Source: Winogradskya humida (lineage in GTDB: Bacteria; Actinomycetota; Actinomycetes; Mycobacteriales; Micromonosporaceae). From it: a stretch of DNA of 64,000 nucleotides. The notes below the pieces were generated by a model. That model saw only the letters and a list, made by a program, of their open reading frames with translations, did no database searches and had not been told where the DNA came from. The DNA is taken from positions 1-64,000 of the forward strand of contig NZ_BOMN01000125.1 in NCBI RefSeq assembly GCF_016862215.1, given 5' to 3'. The translations under genes and the position numbers were made by a program. Positions within the stretch are counted from its first letter, which is position 1. Every line of letters starts with the position of its first letter. Below are positions 47,184 through 55,630 of the stretch, piece after piece.

Positions 47184-48848
47184 TCAGCCCTTGTGCCACT
47201 TCTGGTTCTGCGTGCCGGCGCAGTCCCAGAGCTGAAGCTTCGCGTGGTCCGCGGAGTTCCAGTCCTTGATGTCGATGCACTTGTTCGCCTGCGGGTTCAC
47301 GAGATCACCGGCGGCCGAGAGCACCCACTGCTGCGCGGCGTTCCCGGAGCAGTTGGCGATCTGGATGGCGGAGCCGTTCGCGGTCGAGCCACCCGCCACG
47401 TCCAGGCACTTGGCGTTCTGGGTGCGCAGCGTGCCCCCGGTGGCGGTCCACTTCTGCGGGGTCAGGTTGTTGCACGGCCACATCTGCACCTGGACACCGT
47501 CGGCATAGTTCGCCGCCGGAACGTCGATGCACTTGCCGTTCCAGTCACTGATCAGCGACGTTCCTGAGGAAGCAGGCGGCGTTGTCGGAGCCTGCGTCGT
47601 GGGCTGCGTCGTGGGCTGCGTCGTGGGCTGCGTCGTCGGGGTGCTGCCGCCTCCACCGCCGGTGAACGGGTTCAGGGTGATGCCGGCCGAGGTGGGGGCG
47701 CCGTCGTGGACCAGGGACTCGAAGTTGCCGACGTCGTCGAACGCGAACGCGTACGCCTTGCCGTCTGCCATGTTCTGGTGGACCAGTTTGGCGTACTGAT
47801 TCGTCGGGTTGCTCTTGTAGAAGTCCGCCGCGTTGGTGCTCGGCTGGGTGTCGATCGTCCCCAGCGTGCCCCGGTTGAGCGCCGCGCACAGCGTCCGCGC
47901 GATCGGCCCGACGACCTGGTCGTTCGGCGCCCCGAGCGCGCCGTCACAGCCCCACACGTTCGCCGAGCTCGGCTTGCTGAACGACGCCACCTGCTGCCCC
48001 GACGAGTTCGTGAAGTTCATGACGTTCCCCGACGTACGCCCGGAGTACTTCAGGTTCGGCTGATCCCCGAACGGCACGACAGTCAAAGTCCTGCTCGTGT
48101 ACGCGTTCCACGCACTCGTGATGTACGAGTCCAGATACGTGGTGCTCAGCCCGCCGGTGTCGGCCGCCTTACCCGGTGCCAGCACGCGCAGCACCGTACC
48201 GTCCGACCGGGTGTAGACCGACCCGGACAGCCCCGCGGACTTCATCCCGTTGATCACGTTGGCCCGGCCGTTCGCGACGAGCGTGCCGGTCGAGTGGCTG
48301 CCCTCGGAGCCGTTGGTCGACACGGTGTGCGGCACCGCGAACATGTCGACCTGCGAGCTGTTGAGCCAGATCCCGGCATCGTTGTAGGTGAACTCGCTCC
48401 AGTCGAACAGGATGTCGCGGTTCGCGTCGCCACCCGCCCACGGCGCCGGCTGCACGAGGCCGTCCGGCGTCAGGAAGAACTTCAGCTTCTGCCCGAACGA
48501 GAAGTAGAGCCGTCCGGAGATACCCTTCGGCAGCTGCAACGTGCTGCTGCCACCGGTACCCGGCCCGCCGATCGCCACGTCGGGAGCCGCGGACGGCGGG
48601 TTCGCCCCGGCCGGCCAGTTCGCGAACGACCCGGCGGCGTTGACATAGCCGAGCTTGCCGGTGTTCAGGTTGGTCCCGATCACGTACAGATAGACGGCCT
48701 CACCGCGACCGGTCTGGTTACTGACGGAAACGGGCAGCAGCGCGGGCCCGGTGGCCGCCGACGCCTGCCCGATCGCGGCATAGGTGCCGCCGGCCACCAC
48801 CACGGCAAAAGCCGCGGCAATGCCGAGAATCTTCTTCTTTGTGCGCAC
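47184..48848 (-). CDS. Secreted GH64 beta-1,3-glucanase with ricin-type lectin domain
   Basis: The 554-residue protein has a signal peptide (residues 1 to about 32), then a GH64 catalytic domain (about 35-395). FDWSEFTYND (Glu about 154) and VDMFAVPH (Asp about 169) match the catalytic acid and base described for the laminaripentaose-producing enzyme of Streptomyces. A PTTQ-repeat linker (about residues 402-425) leads to a CBM13 beta-trefoil with three QxW-type repeats (CIDVPAANYADGVQVQMWPCN, QKW, QQW, QKW). It should cleave fungal or algal beta-1,3-glucan. GTG 48848 starts a basic signal-peptide n-region (MRTKKK). It is followed by a strong terminator. Confidence 0.92.
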   Translation of the reverse strand: MRTKKKILGIAAAFAVVVAGGTYAAIGQASAATGPALLPVSVSNQTGRGEAVYLYVIGTNLNTGKLGYVNAAGSFANWPAGANPPSAAPDVAIGGPGTGGSSTLQLPKGISGRLYFSFGQKLKFFLTPDGLVQPAPWAGGDANRDILFDWSEFTYNDAGIWLNSSQVDMFAVPHTVSTNGSEGSHSTGTLVANGRANVINGMKSAGLSGSVYTRSDGTVLRVLAPGKAADTGGLSTTYLDSYITSAWNAYTSRTLTVVPFGDQPNLKYSGRTSGNVMNFTNSSGQQVASFSKPSSANVWGCDGALGAPNDQVVGPIARTLCAALNRGTLGTIDTQPSTNAADFYKSNPTNQYAKLVHQNMADGKAYAFAFDDVGNFESLVHDGAPTSAGITLNPFTGGGGGSTPTTQPTTQPTTQPTTQAPTTPPASSGTSLISDWNGKCIDVPAANYADGVQVQMWPCNNLTPQKWTATGGTLRTQNAKCLDVAGGSTANGSAIQIANCSGNAAQQWVLSAAGDLVNPQANKCIDIKDWNSADHAKLQLWDCAGTQNQKWHKG

Positions 48849-49148
48849 GGGGATGAACCTCGGGGGGAGAGACGATAAACAAACCTAAGAGCATTACCAC
48901 CTTCCGGGTACGCGCGGAGCCGGTCAAGATTCGCCCCCGACCCCTGCCCCTTCGTCCGCCCCGTAACAGTTTTCCGCCAAGTATTTTCCGGCCGTCGCCC
49001 CGGCCGTACGCGCCTGCGACCGCGGGCCGGACCGCGCTGCGTCACCGGCGAATCCTCGACGGCGGCACCCTCGTTTCCCTCTTGCCGGATTCGTCCGGAG
49101 AGGGAGCTGCCGCGGGCCGGCGTGGTCCGACAGCGAGGGGACACAGCG
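48849..49148. other. Divergent intergenic region, GH64 / DMT transporter
   Basis: No gene is supported in these 300 bases. The GH64 promoter should lie in the AT-richer part near 48870-48900. I see no palindrome or clear promoter pair. The ribosome binding site of the DMT gene (GAGGGG, about 49134-49139) is at the right end. Confidence 0.5.
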
Positions 49149-50015
49149 GTGGACGGGGCGATGGCAGCGGCCGGGGCGGCGGGGCTGGCGTGGGGTGGGT
49201 CGGACTTTTTGGCGGGGGTCTGCGCACGGCGGCTGCCTGTGCGTGCGGTCCTGGTGGGCGCCAAGGTCATGGGGATGGTGATCGCCCTGCTCTACCTGGC
49301 CGACCGGACGCAGGCGCTGCCCGGTGGTGCCCGCGTCCTGATAGGGGCCGCCGTGGCCGGGATGATCGGGATCCCGGCGATGGGGCTGCTCTACCGGGCG
49401 ATGCGCGACCACTCACTCACGGTCGTCGCCCCGGTGGCGGCGGGTGCGGCGCTCATGCCGCTGGCGTGGGGTCTGGCGCACGGTGAGCACCTCGGCCTGC
49501 CCGAAGCGATGGGCACGGCCGCCGCCCTCGCCGCTGTCGTGCTGACGAGCCGCCCCTGCGAGCCGCAGGCCGACCGCGCCGCCACCCTCCGCTCGTCGCT
49601 CTCGGCGGCGGGCGCGGCTCTCGGCTTCGGCACCTATTTCGTGCTGCTCCACGAGGCCGCACCGGGTGATCCGTATGCCGCGACGGCCTACGCCCGGATC
49701 ACCGGCGGCGTCGTTGCCCTGCTGCTCGTGATGTGCCGTCCGGCGTGGTCCACGGCGTTCCGGGAGCGTCCGGGCTCTGCCGCGCCGAGCTGGTTCCTGC
49801 TCCCCGCGGCCGTGGGTGCACTGGACACGATCGGTGACGCCACGTTCGCCGTTTCCGCCGCGGCGGGTGCGCTCGGCGCGGCCGCGATGCTCGCCTCGAT
49901 GTACCCGGCGGTCACCGTCCTGCTCAACGTCGGTGTCCTCCGCGAGCCACTCCCCCGCGTCCACCTCGCCGGCGTCCTCAGCGCCCTGGTCGCCCTGGCC
50001 TGCTTCGCCGCCTGA
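49149..50015 (+). CDS. DMT-superfamily (EamA-like) membrane transporter
   Basis: The 288-residue protein has about ten membrane helices in two EamA-like halves, with WGGSDFLAG near the N-terminus and GALGAAAMLASMYPAVTVLLNVGVLREPLPR in the second half, a typical EamA signature. These transporters export amino acids, metabolites or drugs. I chose GTG 49149 because GAGGGG lies about nine bases upstream; GTG 49122 and ATG 49161 are alternatives. The convergent CopC gene lies beyond a 24-bp repeat array. Substrate unknown. Confidence 0.78.
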   Translation: MDGAMAAAGAAGLAWGGSDFLAGVCARRLPVRAVLVGAKVMGMVIALLYLADRTQALPGGARVLIGAAVAGMIGIPAMGLLYRAMRDHSLTVVAPVAAGAALMPLAWGLAHGEHLGLPEAMGTAAALAAVVLTSRPCEPQADRAATLRSSLSAAGAALGFGTYFVLLHEAAPGDPYAATAYARITGGVVALLLVMCRPAWSTAFRERPGSAAPSWFLLPAAVGALDTIGDATFAVSAAAGALGAAAMLASMYPAVTVLLNVGVLREPLPRVHLAGVLSALVALACFAA

Positions 50016-50049
50016 CGCTCGCCCGAGTCAGCTCTCCTCGCGCCGCCGG

Positions 50050-50193
50050 GGCCGTGCGGCGAGGCGTCGCGGGGGCTGCGCGGCGAGGCGTCGCGGGGGC
50101 TGCGCGGCGAGGCGTCGCGGGGGCTGCGCGGCGAGGCGTCGTTAGGGCCGTGCGGTGAGGCGTCGTCAGGGCCGTGCGGTGAGGCGTCGTGGG
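50050..50193. repeat. 24-bp tandem repeat, six copies
   Basis: Six contiguous 24-bp copies (GGCTGCGCGGCGAGGCGTCG core) fill the gap between the convergent DMT and CopC genes and reach into the last codons of CopC. Copies differ by a few substitutions, with the first four most alike and the last two sharing GGTGAGG. There are no unique spacers, so this is not a CRISPR array. Confidence 0.92.
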
Positions 50194-50855
50194 GGGCGGA
50201 CGGTGAGGTAGAGGAGGACGGCGGCGGTGAGCAGGAGGACGGGGACCAGCCAGGCCCAGACGCTGGTGGCGTTCGGGGGCTTGGCAGCGGCCTGCGGGGG
50301 TGCTGACGGGCCGGCGGCGGCGAGGAGTTCCGGTTTGGGCTGGTCGGCCGGCGCTTGCCAGCTCGGCGGGGCGGGGGTCGGGCTTCCGGCGTACACAAAT
50401 CGGAGTTGGCCTTTGACCTGGTCGCCGTCGGAAGCGACGGTGTGGTAGCCGACGACGTAGGTGCCGGGCACCGGCCAGTGACTCACGGTGACCCGGACGG
50501 GGAAGCCGGTGCGGTAGGCCTGCGGCTGCCAGACGCCCTCGGTGAGCTGGTATTCGGTGACCGGGGTGGTGAGCGGGACCGGTTCGGCGTTCGACCAGCC
50601 GCTGTCGACCCGGGCTCCCGTGGGGGCCGTGACCGTGAAGTAGGCGAACGGCGCGGGCTTCTCGGTGAAGGTGAGCGTGACCGCGTCGGCCGGGGCGCTG
50701 AGCTGCTGACCTTCGGCGGGAGTGGTCACGACGAGGCCGCCGTGTGCCAGCGCGGGTCCGTATGCCAGCGCGGGTCCGGGCGCCAGCAACAGGGAGACGA
50801 GCAGCAACGGGGAGACGAGCAGACCGGCAACGATGACGGCGAACCAGCGTCCCAT
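50166..50855 (-). CDS. CopC-domain copper-binding protein, membrane-anchored
   Basis: The 229-residue protein has a signal peptide (about 1-35), a CopC beta-barrel starting at the conserved His of AHGGLVVTTPAEG and containing PADAVTLTFTEKP and YVVGYHTVASDGDQVKGQLRFVYA, a Pro/Ala-rich stalk and a C-terminal membrane helix (about 203-221). The family binds copper outside the membrane. The usual DGH near the second half of the site is DGD here, so affinity may be altered. CopD is not fused and not adjacent. The stop codon lies inside a 24-bp repeat, so the C-terminus has probably been remodelled by repeat growth. Confidence 0.85.
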   Translation of the reverse strand: MGRWFAVIVAGLLVSPLLLVSLLLAPGPALAYGPALAHGGLVVTTPAEGQQLSAPADAVTLTFTEKPAPFAYFTVTAPTGARVDSGWSNAEPVPLTTPVTEYQLTEGVWQPQAYRTGFPVRVTVSHWPVPGTYVVGYHTVASDGDQVKGQLRFVYAGSPTPAPPSWQAPADQPKPELLAAAGPSAPPQAAAKPPNATSVWAWLVPVLLLTAAVLLYLTVRPPRRLTARP

Positions 50856-50871
50856 CGAAGGAGCTTAGCCG

Positions 50872-51894
50872 TCACACCGCCCGAAGTGGAGCCCCCACCT
50901 CATGGAGATAGCTCAATGCCTGACGGTACGACTCGACGAGGCTCGTCGATTCGTACGCGACCCCCATCCCCTCGCAGTAAGCCCGGACGATCGGCTGTGC
51001 CTTGCGCAGGTTCGGGGTCGGCATCGCGGGGAACAGGTGGTGCTCGATCTGGTAGTTCAGGCCGCCGAGCGCGGCGTCGGTCAGGAACCCGCCGTTGACG
51101 TTGCGCGAGGTCAGGACCTGTTTGCGCAGGTAGTCCTCGTCGCCGTCCGGGTGCGGCATGCCCTTGTGATTCGGGGCGAACGTCATGCCCAGGTAGACCC
51201 CGAACACCGCGTGGTGCAGCAGGAAGAACGCGAGCGCCTGCAGCGGCGACAGCACGACGAGCAGCGCGGTGACATACGCGACGAGGTGCAGCGCCATCAA
51301 CCCGGCTTCCAGGCCGCGCTTCTTCATGCCGGGCCGGGCCAGCGCCTTGATGCTGGACACCCGCAGGTCGATGCTGAGCAGCGTGAGCAGCGGGAAGAAC
51401 AGGCCCGCCTGGTGCCGGGTGATGAACGCCGCCAGGCCACGGCGGCCGAGCGCGGACTCGGTGGCCCAGATCAGGACCTCGGGCTGGACGTCCGGGTCGA
51501 GGTCGTCGTGGTTGGGGTTGTTGTGGTGGCGGGTGTGCTTATCCATCCACCAGCCGTAACTCATTCCGACGGCGACGTTCGCGGCGATCCGTCCCGCCCG
51601 CTCGCTGGGCGCCTTCGTGCGGAACACCTGGCGGTGCGCGAGGTCATGGGCGATCAGCGCGACCTGCGAGAACACGACCCCCAGGAAAGCCGCGACCGCG
51701 AGCGTCCACCAGGACGAGCCGATCAGGAAGAACGCGGCCCAGCCGCCGACGAGCATGGCGGCCACCACACTGATGCGTACGGCGTAGTAGGCCGGTCGCC
51801 GTTCGAGCAGTCCCGCTTCGGCGATGGTCCTGTTCAGGGCGGCGAAATCGCTGGCCGCCGGCCTGCTCGGTCGATGCACAGCTGTCGTCGTCAT
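50872..51894 (-). CDS. Membrane fatty-acid desaturase
   Basis: The 340-residue protein has the three His boxes of membrane di-iron desaturases: HDLAH (about residue 84), HTRHHNNPNH (about 120-129) and QIEHH (about 282), with four or more membrane helices between them. The H-D-X-X-H / HxxHH / QxEHH pattern matches acyl-lipid or acyl-CoA front-end-type desaturases of actinomycetes (DesA3-like). It would introduce a double bond into membrane lipids. ATG 51894 has GAGGGT just upstream. Regiospecificity and redox partner are unknown. Confidence 0.88.
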   Translation of the reverse strand: MTTTAVHRPSRPAASDFAALNRTIAEAGLLERRPAYYAVRISVVAAMLVGGWAAFFLIGSSWWTLAVAAFLGVVFSQVALIAHDLAHRQVFRTKAPSERAGRIAANVAVGMSYGWWMDKHTRHHNNPNHDDLDPDVQPEVLIWATESALGRRGLAAFITRHQAGLFFPLLTLLSIDLRVSSIKALARPGMKKRGLEAGLMALHLVAYVTALLVVLSPLQALAFFLLHHAVFGVYLGMTFAPNHKGMPHPDGDEDYLRKQVLTSRNVNGGFLTDAALGGLNYQIEHHLFPAMPTPNLRKAQPIVRAYCEGMGVAYESTSLVESYRQALSYLHEVGAPLRAV

Positions 51895-51933
51895 ACCCTC
51901 AAGGATCTCGTGGCCGCCCGGGGCAGGTCAGGA

Positions 51934-51943
51934 GTGCTAGCAC
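51934..51943. promoter_or_regulatory. 10-bp palindrome between desaturase and sigma factor genes
   Basis: GTGCTAGCAC is a perfect palindrome 40 bp upstream of the desaturase start. It could be an operator, but it is short and no cognate regulator is visible. Confidence 0.25.
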
Positions 51944-51967
51944 CCCCCGCAGCTGTGAAGTCGCTGC

Positions 51968-51993
51968 GAACCTTTCCGCCGCCCCGCGCGTCC
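51968..51993 (+). promoter_or_regulatory. Candidate ECF-type promoter of the sigma factor gene
   Basis: GAACCT (51968-51973) and CGTCC (51989-51993) are separated by 15 bp, the layout of ECF sigma promoters (AAC -35 motif, CGTC -10 motif), 30 bp before the sigma gene. This would allow autoregulation. Confidence 0.45.
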
Positions 51994-52022
51994 AGAAGAC
52001 ATGACGAGAACGAGGACAGCCC

Positions 52023-52538
52023 ATGGCGCGCGGTGACGCTGAGTTCGCCGAGTTCGCGGGGGCGAGCTTCCAGCGCCTGCGCCGCGCCGCGTACCTGCTG
52101 ACCGGCAACAGCCAGCAGGCCGAGGACGCCGCGCAGACCGCGCTCGTGAAGACGTACGCGGCCTGGCGGCGGGTGCAGCGGCAGGATCCGTACGCGTACA
52201 CCCGCCGGATCATGGTCAACCACCTGAAGGACCAGTGGCGCCGCCCGATCCGGGAGGACGCCCACGAGCCGGAGCGCCTCCCCGACCGGGCGTCGGAGCA
52301 GGACCTCGCCGGCGACATCACCGAGCAGCGCTGGCTGCTGGCCGCGCTGGCGAAACTCGCGGACCGCGAACGCGCCGTGGTCGTGCTCCGGCACTACTTC
52401 GACCTCAGCGAACGCGACGTCGCGGCGGAGCTCGACATCGCCGTCGGCACCGTGAAGAGCCTCAACGCCCGCGCGCTGGCCAAGCTGCGGATCAGCCTCG
52501 ACACCGGGGAACCGATAATGAACGGAGTGACGTCATGA
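52023..52538 (+). CDS. ECF sigma factor, SigE family
   Basis: The 171-residue protein has sigma region 2 (residues about 12-75, RLRRAAYLLTGNSQQAEDAAQTALVKTYAAW) and region 4 (about 105-160, ALAKLADRERAVVVLRHYFDLSERDVAAELDIAVGTVKSLNARALAKL). It matches the actinobacterial SigE-type ECF subfamily, which is very numerous in Streptomyces and Actinoplanes relatives. GAGGAC lies upstream of ATG 52023. The last codons overlap the downstream membrane-protein gene (ATGA), so the pair should form a sigma/anti-sigma-like unit. Target genes cannot be told. Confidence 0.92.
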   Translation: MARGDAEFAEFAGASFQRLRRAAYLLTGNSQQAEDAAQTALVKTYAAWRRVQRQDPYAYTRRIMVNHLKDQWRRPIREDAHEPERLPDRASEQDLAGDITEQRWLLAALAKLADRERAVVVLRHYFDLSERDVAAELDIAVGTVKSLNARALAKLRISLDTGEPIMNGVTS

Positions 52539-53308
52539 ACGATCTCGACACCTTCCGGACCGCCCTGCACGGCGACGAGGACGGCCTCCCGCCCGCGCTG
52601 GACGACATCATGAGCGCGGGCCGCAAGCTGCGCCTCAAGCGCCGCGCCGCGATCGCGACCGTCGCGGCGGCGGCCCTCGTGGTCACCGGCGGCGTGACCG
52701 CCACGACCTGGCAGGCCCAGGCACCCCCTGCCCGGACGGGAGCCCCGGCCGCGAGCGCCTGGCCCACGCCGACGGCCTCCGCCGCCCCGGACGGCTACTG
52801 GGGCCTGCCGGTCGACACCGGCATCCGCCAGCGCAACTCCAAGATCAAGATCAATGCGTTCCACAACGACAACCCGGCATACCCGGACATCGAGTTCGGC
52901 ATCCGCGTCTGCGCCGCCACCCCCACCGACCCGCAGGCCTTCTGCGACAACACGTTCGACGAGGAGGCCCCGGACAACAGCCCCGGCTTCCACGCCATCG
53001 GCCTCCCGTCCGCCTCCGAGAACGTCAACCTCCCGATGTACGGCTACTACGTCGGCCCCGCCACCACGATCACCGTCAAGTCCCGCGGCAAGGTCCGCAC
53101 GGCGAAGACGGCGACCTGGAGCGAGGACCCGAACGTCGTCTTCTTCTGGTTCCCCCTCGACCAGGTCTACCTCCAGGCGGACAAGAACGACCCGATGTAC
53201 AAGCTCGGCAAGGTCACCAAGAACGAGCTCCCGGACACCAGCGACTGGACCGCCTACGACGCCGCCGGCACCAAGCTGCCCGTCGGCAAGCCCTTCGTCA
53301 TCGGCTGA
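52535..53308 (+). CDS. Membrane protein partner of the ECF sigma factor
   Basis: The 257-residue protein has a short cytoplasmic N-terminus (LDTFRTALHGDEDGLPPALDDIMSAGRKLRLKRR), one membrane helix (about residues 37-57) and a large extracytoplasmic domain of unknown fold. This layout, and the ATGA overlap with the sigma gene, suggest an anti-sigma-like or signal-receiving role. The N-terminus is shorter than a standard zinc anti-sigma domain and lacks its HxxxCxxC motif, so sequestration of the sigma factor is not proven. Confidence 0.6.
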   Translation: MNDLDTFRTALHGDEDGLPPALDDIMSAGRKLRLKRRAAIATVAAAALVVTGGVTATTWQAQAPPARTGAPAASAWPTPTASAAPDGYWGLPVDTGIRQRNSKIKINAFHNDNPAYPDIEFGIRVCAATPTDPQAFCDNTFDEEAPDNSPGFHAIGLPSASENVNLPMYGYYVGPATTITVKSRGKVRTAKTATWSEDPNVVFFWFPLDQVYLQADKNDPMYKLGKVTKNELPDTSDWTAYDAAGTKLPVGKPFVIG

Positions 53309-53317
53309 CACCGGGAT

Positions 53318-53355
53318 GCGCCGCGCCCCGCCGCTGGTCAGGCGGGGCGCGGCGC
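53318..53355. terminator. Strong GC hairpin after the sigma/membrane-protein pair
   Basis: GCGCCGCGCCCCGCC (53318-53332) pairs perfectly with GGCGGGGCGCGGCGC (53341-53355) around an 8-nt loop, 9 bp after the stop codon. The stem is 15 bp and all G-C pairs. Confidence 0.8.
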
Positions 53356-53509
53356 CGCACCCAGGTCGATCACGAAGCGGCACTTCACGTCCTCGACTGC
53401 GGCCCCGGCCGGCATCTGGGCACCTCGATGGCCGTCAAGTTGATCGGCTTGAATGGCAGGGCTAGCGTGGCGCGGAGCATCGATACGTTCATCGAACGAG
53501 GAGACAGCT

Positions 53510-54289
53510 TTGCGTCGCAGAAAAGTAGGGTTACTCGCCGGCGCGGCCACTGTGGTGGTCGCGGCGGGGATTGCGATGTTCGGCATCGGGCCGGCCAATG
53601 CGATCGCCAACGGTGAGGCCGTGCAGGACGGCAAGTACCGGTTCTCGGTCAAGCTGACGATGACCGGGATTCCCGTGCTCGGGGGCGGCACGCGCAACAG
53701 CGCCTGTTCCGGTGCCCTGATCGCGCCGGACTGGGTGGTCACGGCCGGGCACTGCTTCCGGGACGAGAACAGTGTGCGGGTCGAGCGGCCGGTTGCGGCG
53801 TCGACCGTGGCGACGGTCGGGCGCACCGACCTGACGACCGGGACCGGCGGTTACGACCTCGAAATCGTCGCGGTCCGGCAGTCGGCGACCGCCGATGTGG
53901 CGCTCGCGCAGCTGGCGTCGCCGATCACGGACATCAAGCCGCTCAAGGTCTCCAAGCGGGCCCCGGAGGCCGGCGACGTGCTGCGCCTCACCGGGTACGG
54001 CTCGCTGACCAGCACCAACCCGGTCCCGGCCACACATCTGCAGACCGGGCAGCTCGAGGTGGAGTCGCTGCAGGAGTCGACCCTGGGCGTGCGGGGGCTG
54101 GCTCCGCAGGCCGACACGACGCCCTGCCCGTACGACTCGGGTGGCCCGTTCTTCCGCGAGCCGCGCTGGCGGGGCCCGGAGCTGGTCGCGGTCGTGAGCA
54201 ACGGGCCGAGCTGCCCGCACACCGAGATCGAGAGCCCGGCCCGGACGGACAACATCGCCGGCTGGATCCTGGACATCGTCAACGCCTGA
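53510..54289 (+). CDS. Secreted trypsin-like serine protease, TTG start
   Basis: The 259-residue chymotrypsin-fold protein has a signal peptide (RRRK, hydrophobic core, GPANA about residue 28). The triad is His in TAGHCF (about 82), Asp in ADVALAQL (about 129) and Ser in CPYDSGGPFF (about 211). The residue before the Asp-Ser pair, normally Gly193 whose amide forms the oxyanion hole, is Tyr, and the residue at the trypsin specificity position 189 is Thr, so trypsin-like specificity is unlikely. I chose TTG 53510 because AGGAGA lies about six bases upstream and it begins a standard signal peptide; the ATG at 53453 adds a non-signal-like leader. Confidence 0.82.
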   Translation: MRRRKVGLLAGAATVVVAAGIAMFGIGPANAIANGEAVQDGKYRFSVKLTMTGIPVLGGGTRNSACSGALIAPDWVVTAGHCFRDENSVRVERPVAASTVATVGRTDLTTGTGGYDLEIVAVRQSATADVALAQLASPITDIKPLKVSKRAPEAGDVLRLTGYGSLTSTNPVPATHLQTGQLEVESLQESTLGVRGLAPQADTTPCPYDSGGPFFREPRWRGPELVAVVSNGPSCPHTEIESPARTDNIAGWILDIVNA

Positions 54290-54337
54290 TCCCCGGTGGT
54301 CGCCGCCACGTCGTGGGGCGGCGACCACCGCCGGGAA

Positions 54338-55522
54338 TCACGGCTTCAGTACGACCTTGACGCAGCCGTCCGTCTTGTTCTTGAACATCTCGTACGCGTC
54401 CGGCGCGCCTTCGAGGGGCACCCGATGCGTGACCAGGTCGTCCACGCCGAGCGGGTCGTCGTCGCCGGTGAGCAGCGGCAGGACGTCATCGACCCAGCGC
54501 TTCACGTGGGCCTGGCCCATGCGCAGCGTCACGCCCTTGTCGAAGAGATCCATCATCGGGAACGGGTCGGCGTTGCCACCGTACACGCCGATGATCGAGA
54601 TCGTGCCGGCCCGGCGGACCGCGTCGAACGCCGTCCGCAGGGCACCCATCCGGTCGACGCCGAACGCCTCGGTGGCCTTGCGGGCGAGCGCGTCGGGCAG
54701 CATCCCCGCCGCTTTCATCGCCGCCGACTGGAACGGCGTGCCGTGGGCCTCCATGCCGACCGCCTCGATGACGCTGTCCGCGCCACGTCCCGCGGTCTGG
54801 TCGCGGATCGCCGCCGGGATGTCGTCGACCTCGTCGAAGTTCAGCACCTCGATGCCGTGACGCTGGGCCATCGCGAGCCGCTCCGGGACGTTGTCGATCG
54901 CGATCACCCGGCCGGCGCCGAGGTGGCGGGCGATCCGGGCGCTCATCTGGCCGATCGGCCCGAGACCGGTGACGGCCACCGTGTCACCGGGCGCGATGTC
55001 CGCGAACTTCGCCGCCTGCCATGAGGTGGTCAGCACGTCGGACAGGAACAGGTAGCGCTCGTCGGGGTGGCCGTCCGGCACCTTGATCGGGCCGAACTGG
55101 GCCTGCGGGACGCGCAGGAACTCGGCCTGGCCGCCCGGCACCTGGCCGTAGAGCTTGGAGAAGCCGAAGAGCGAGGCGCCCGTACCCTGCGATCGGGTCT
55201 GGGTGGTCTCGCATTGGGCGAACAGCCCGCGGGTGCACATCCAGCAGTGGCCGCAGGAGATGTTGAACGGGATCACCACCCGGTCGCCGGCCCTGATGTG
55301 GGTGACCCCGGGGCCGACCTCCTCGACGATGCCCATCGGCTCGTGCCCGAGGACGTCACCGGCGTCGAGGTACATGCCGAGGACGTCGTACAGGTGCAGG
55401 TCGGAGCCGCAGATCGCGGTGGACGTCATCCGCACGATCGCGTCCGTCGGTTCTTCGATTACCGGGTCCGGCACGGCTTCCACGGACACCTTGCCGGTTC
55501 CTTGCCACGTCAGAGCTCGCAT
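54338..55522 (-). CDS. Zinc-dependent alcohol/formaldehyde dehydrogenase
   Basis: The 394-residue medium-chain dehydrogenase has catalytic zinc ligands in ICGSDLHLY and GHEPMGIVEEVG, a structural zinc site CGHCWMCTRGLFAQC (about residues 98-112) and an NAD-binding loop VTGLGPIGQMSARIARHLGA. The long insertion with QTRSQGTGASLFGFSKLYGQVPGGQAEFLRVP marks the glutathione-independent formaldehyde dehydrogenase-like group. Substrate is likely an aldehyde or alcohol. ATG 55522 matches the usual MRAL start; ATG 55558 would add twelve residues. It is divergent from catalase, 108 bp apart, so both may respond to oxidative or aldehyde stress. Confidence 0.85.
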   Translation of the reverse strand: MRALTWQGTGKVSVEAVPDPVIEEPTDAIVRMTSTAICGSDLHLYDVLGMYLDAGDVLGHEPMGIVEEVGPGVTHIRAGDRVVIPFNISCGHCWMCTRGLFAQCETTQTRSQGTGASLFGFSKLYGQVPGGQAEFLRVPQAQFGPIKVPDGHPDERYLFLSDVLTTSWQAAKFADIAPGDTVAVTGLGPIGQMSARIARHLGAGRVIAIDNVPERLAMAQRHGIEVLNFDEVDDIPAAIRDQTAGRGADSVIEAVGMEAHGTPFQSAAMKAAGMLPDALARKATEAFGVDRMGALRTAFDAVRRAGTISIIGVYGGNADPFPMMDLFDKGVTLRMGQAHVKRWVDDVLPLLTGDDDPLGVDDLVTHRVPLEGAPDAYEMFKNKTDGCVKVVLKP

Positions 55523-55630
55523 TGTCACGGGATGCCCCGGCGCCCCCGGATTATTCATCGATGTTTCAGCCGCTTCACCACGGGCACCCGACCATCGTTC
55601 ATGGTTTCCATTATGTGATCGAGGTTGTGC

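Noticed and set aside
50050-50193. Repeat array as a possible CRISPR
   Set aside because: The 24-bp units are contiguous with no unique spacers and there are no cas genes.
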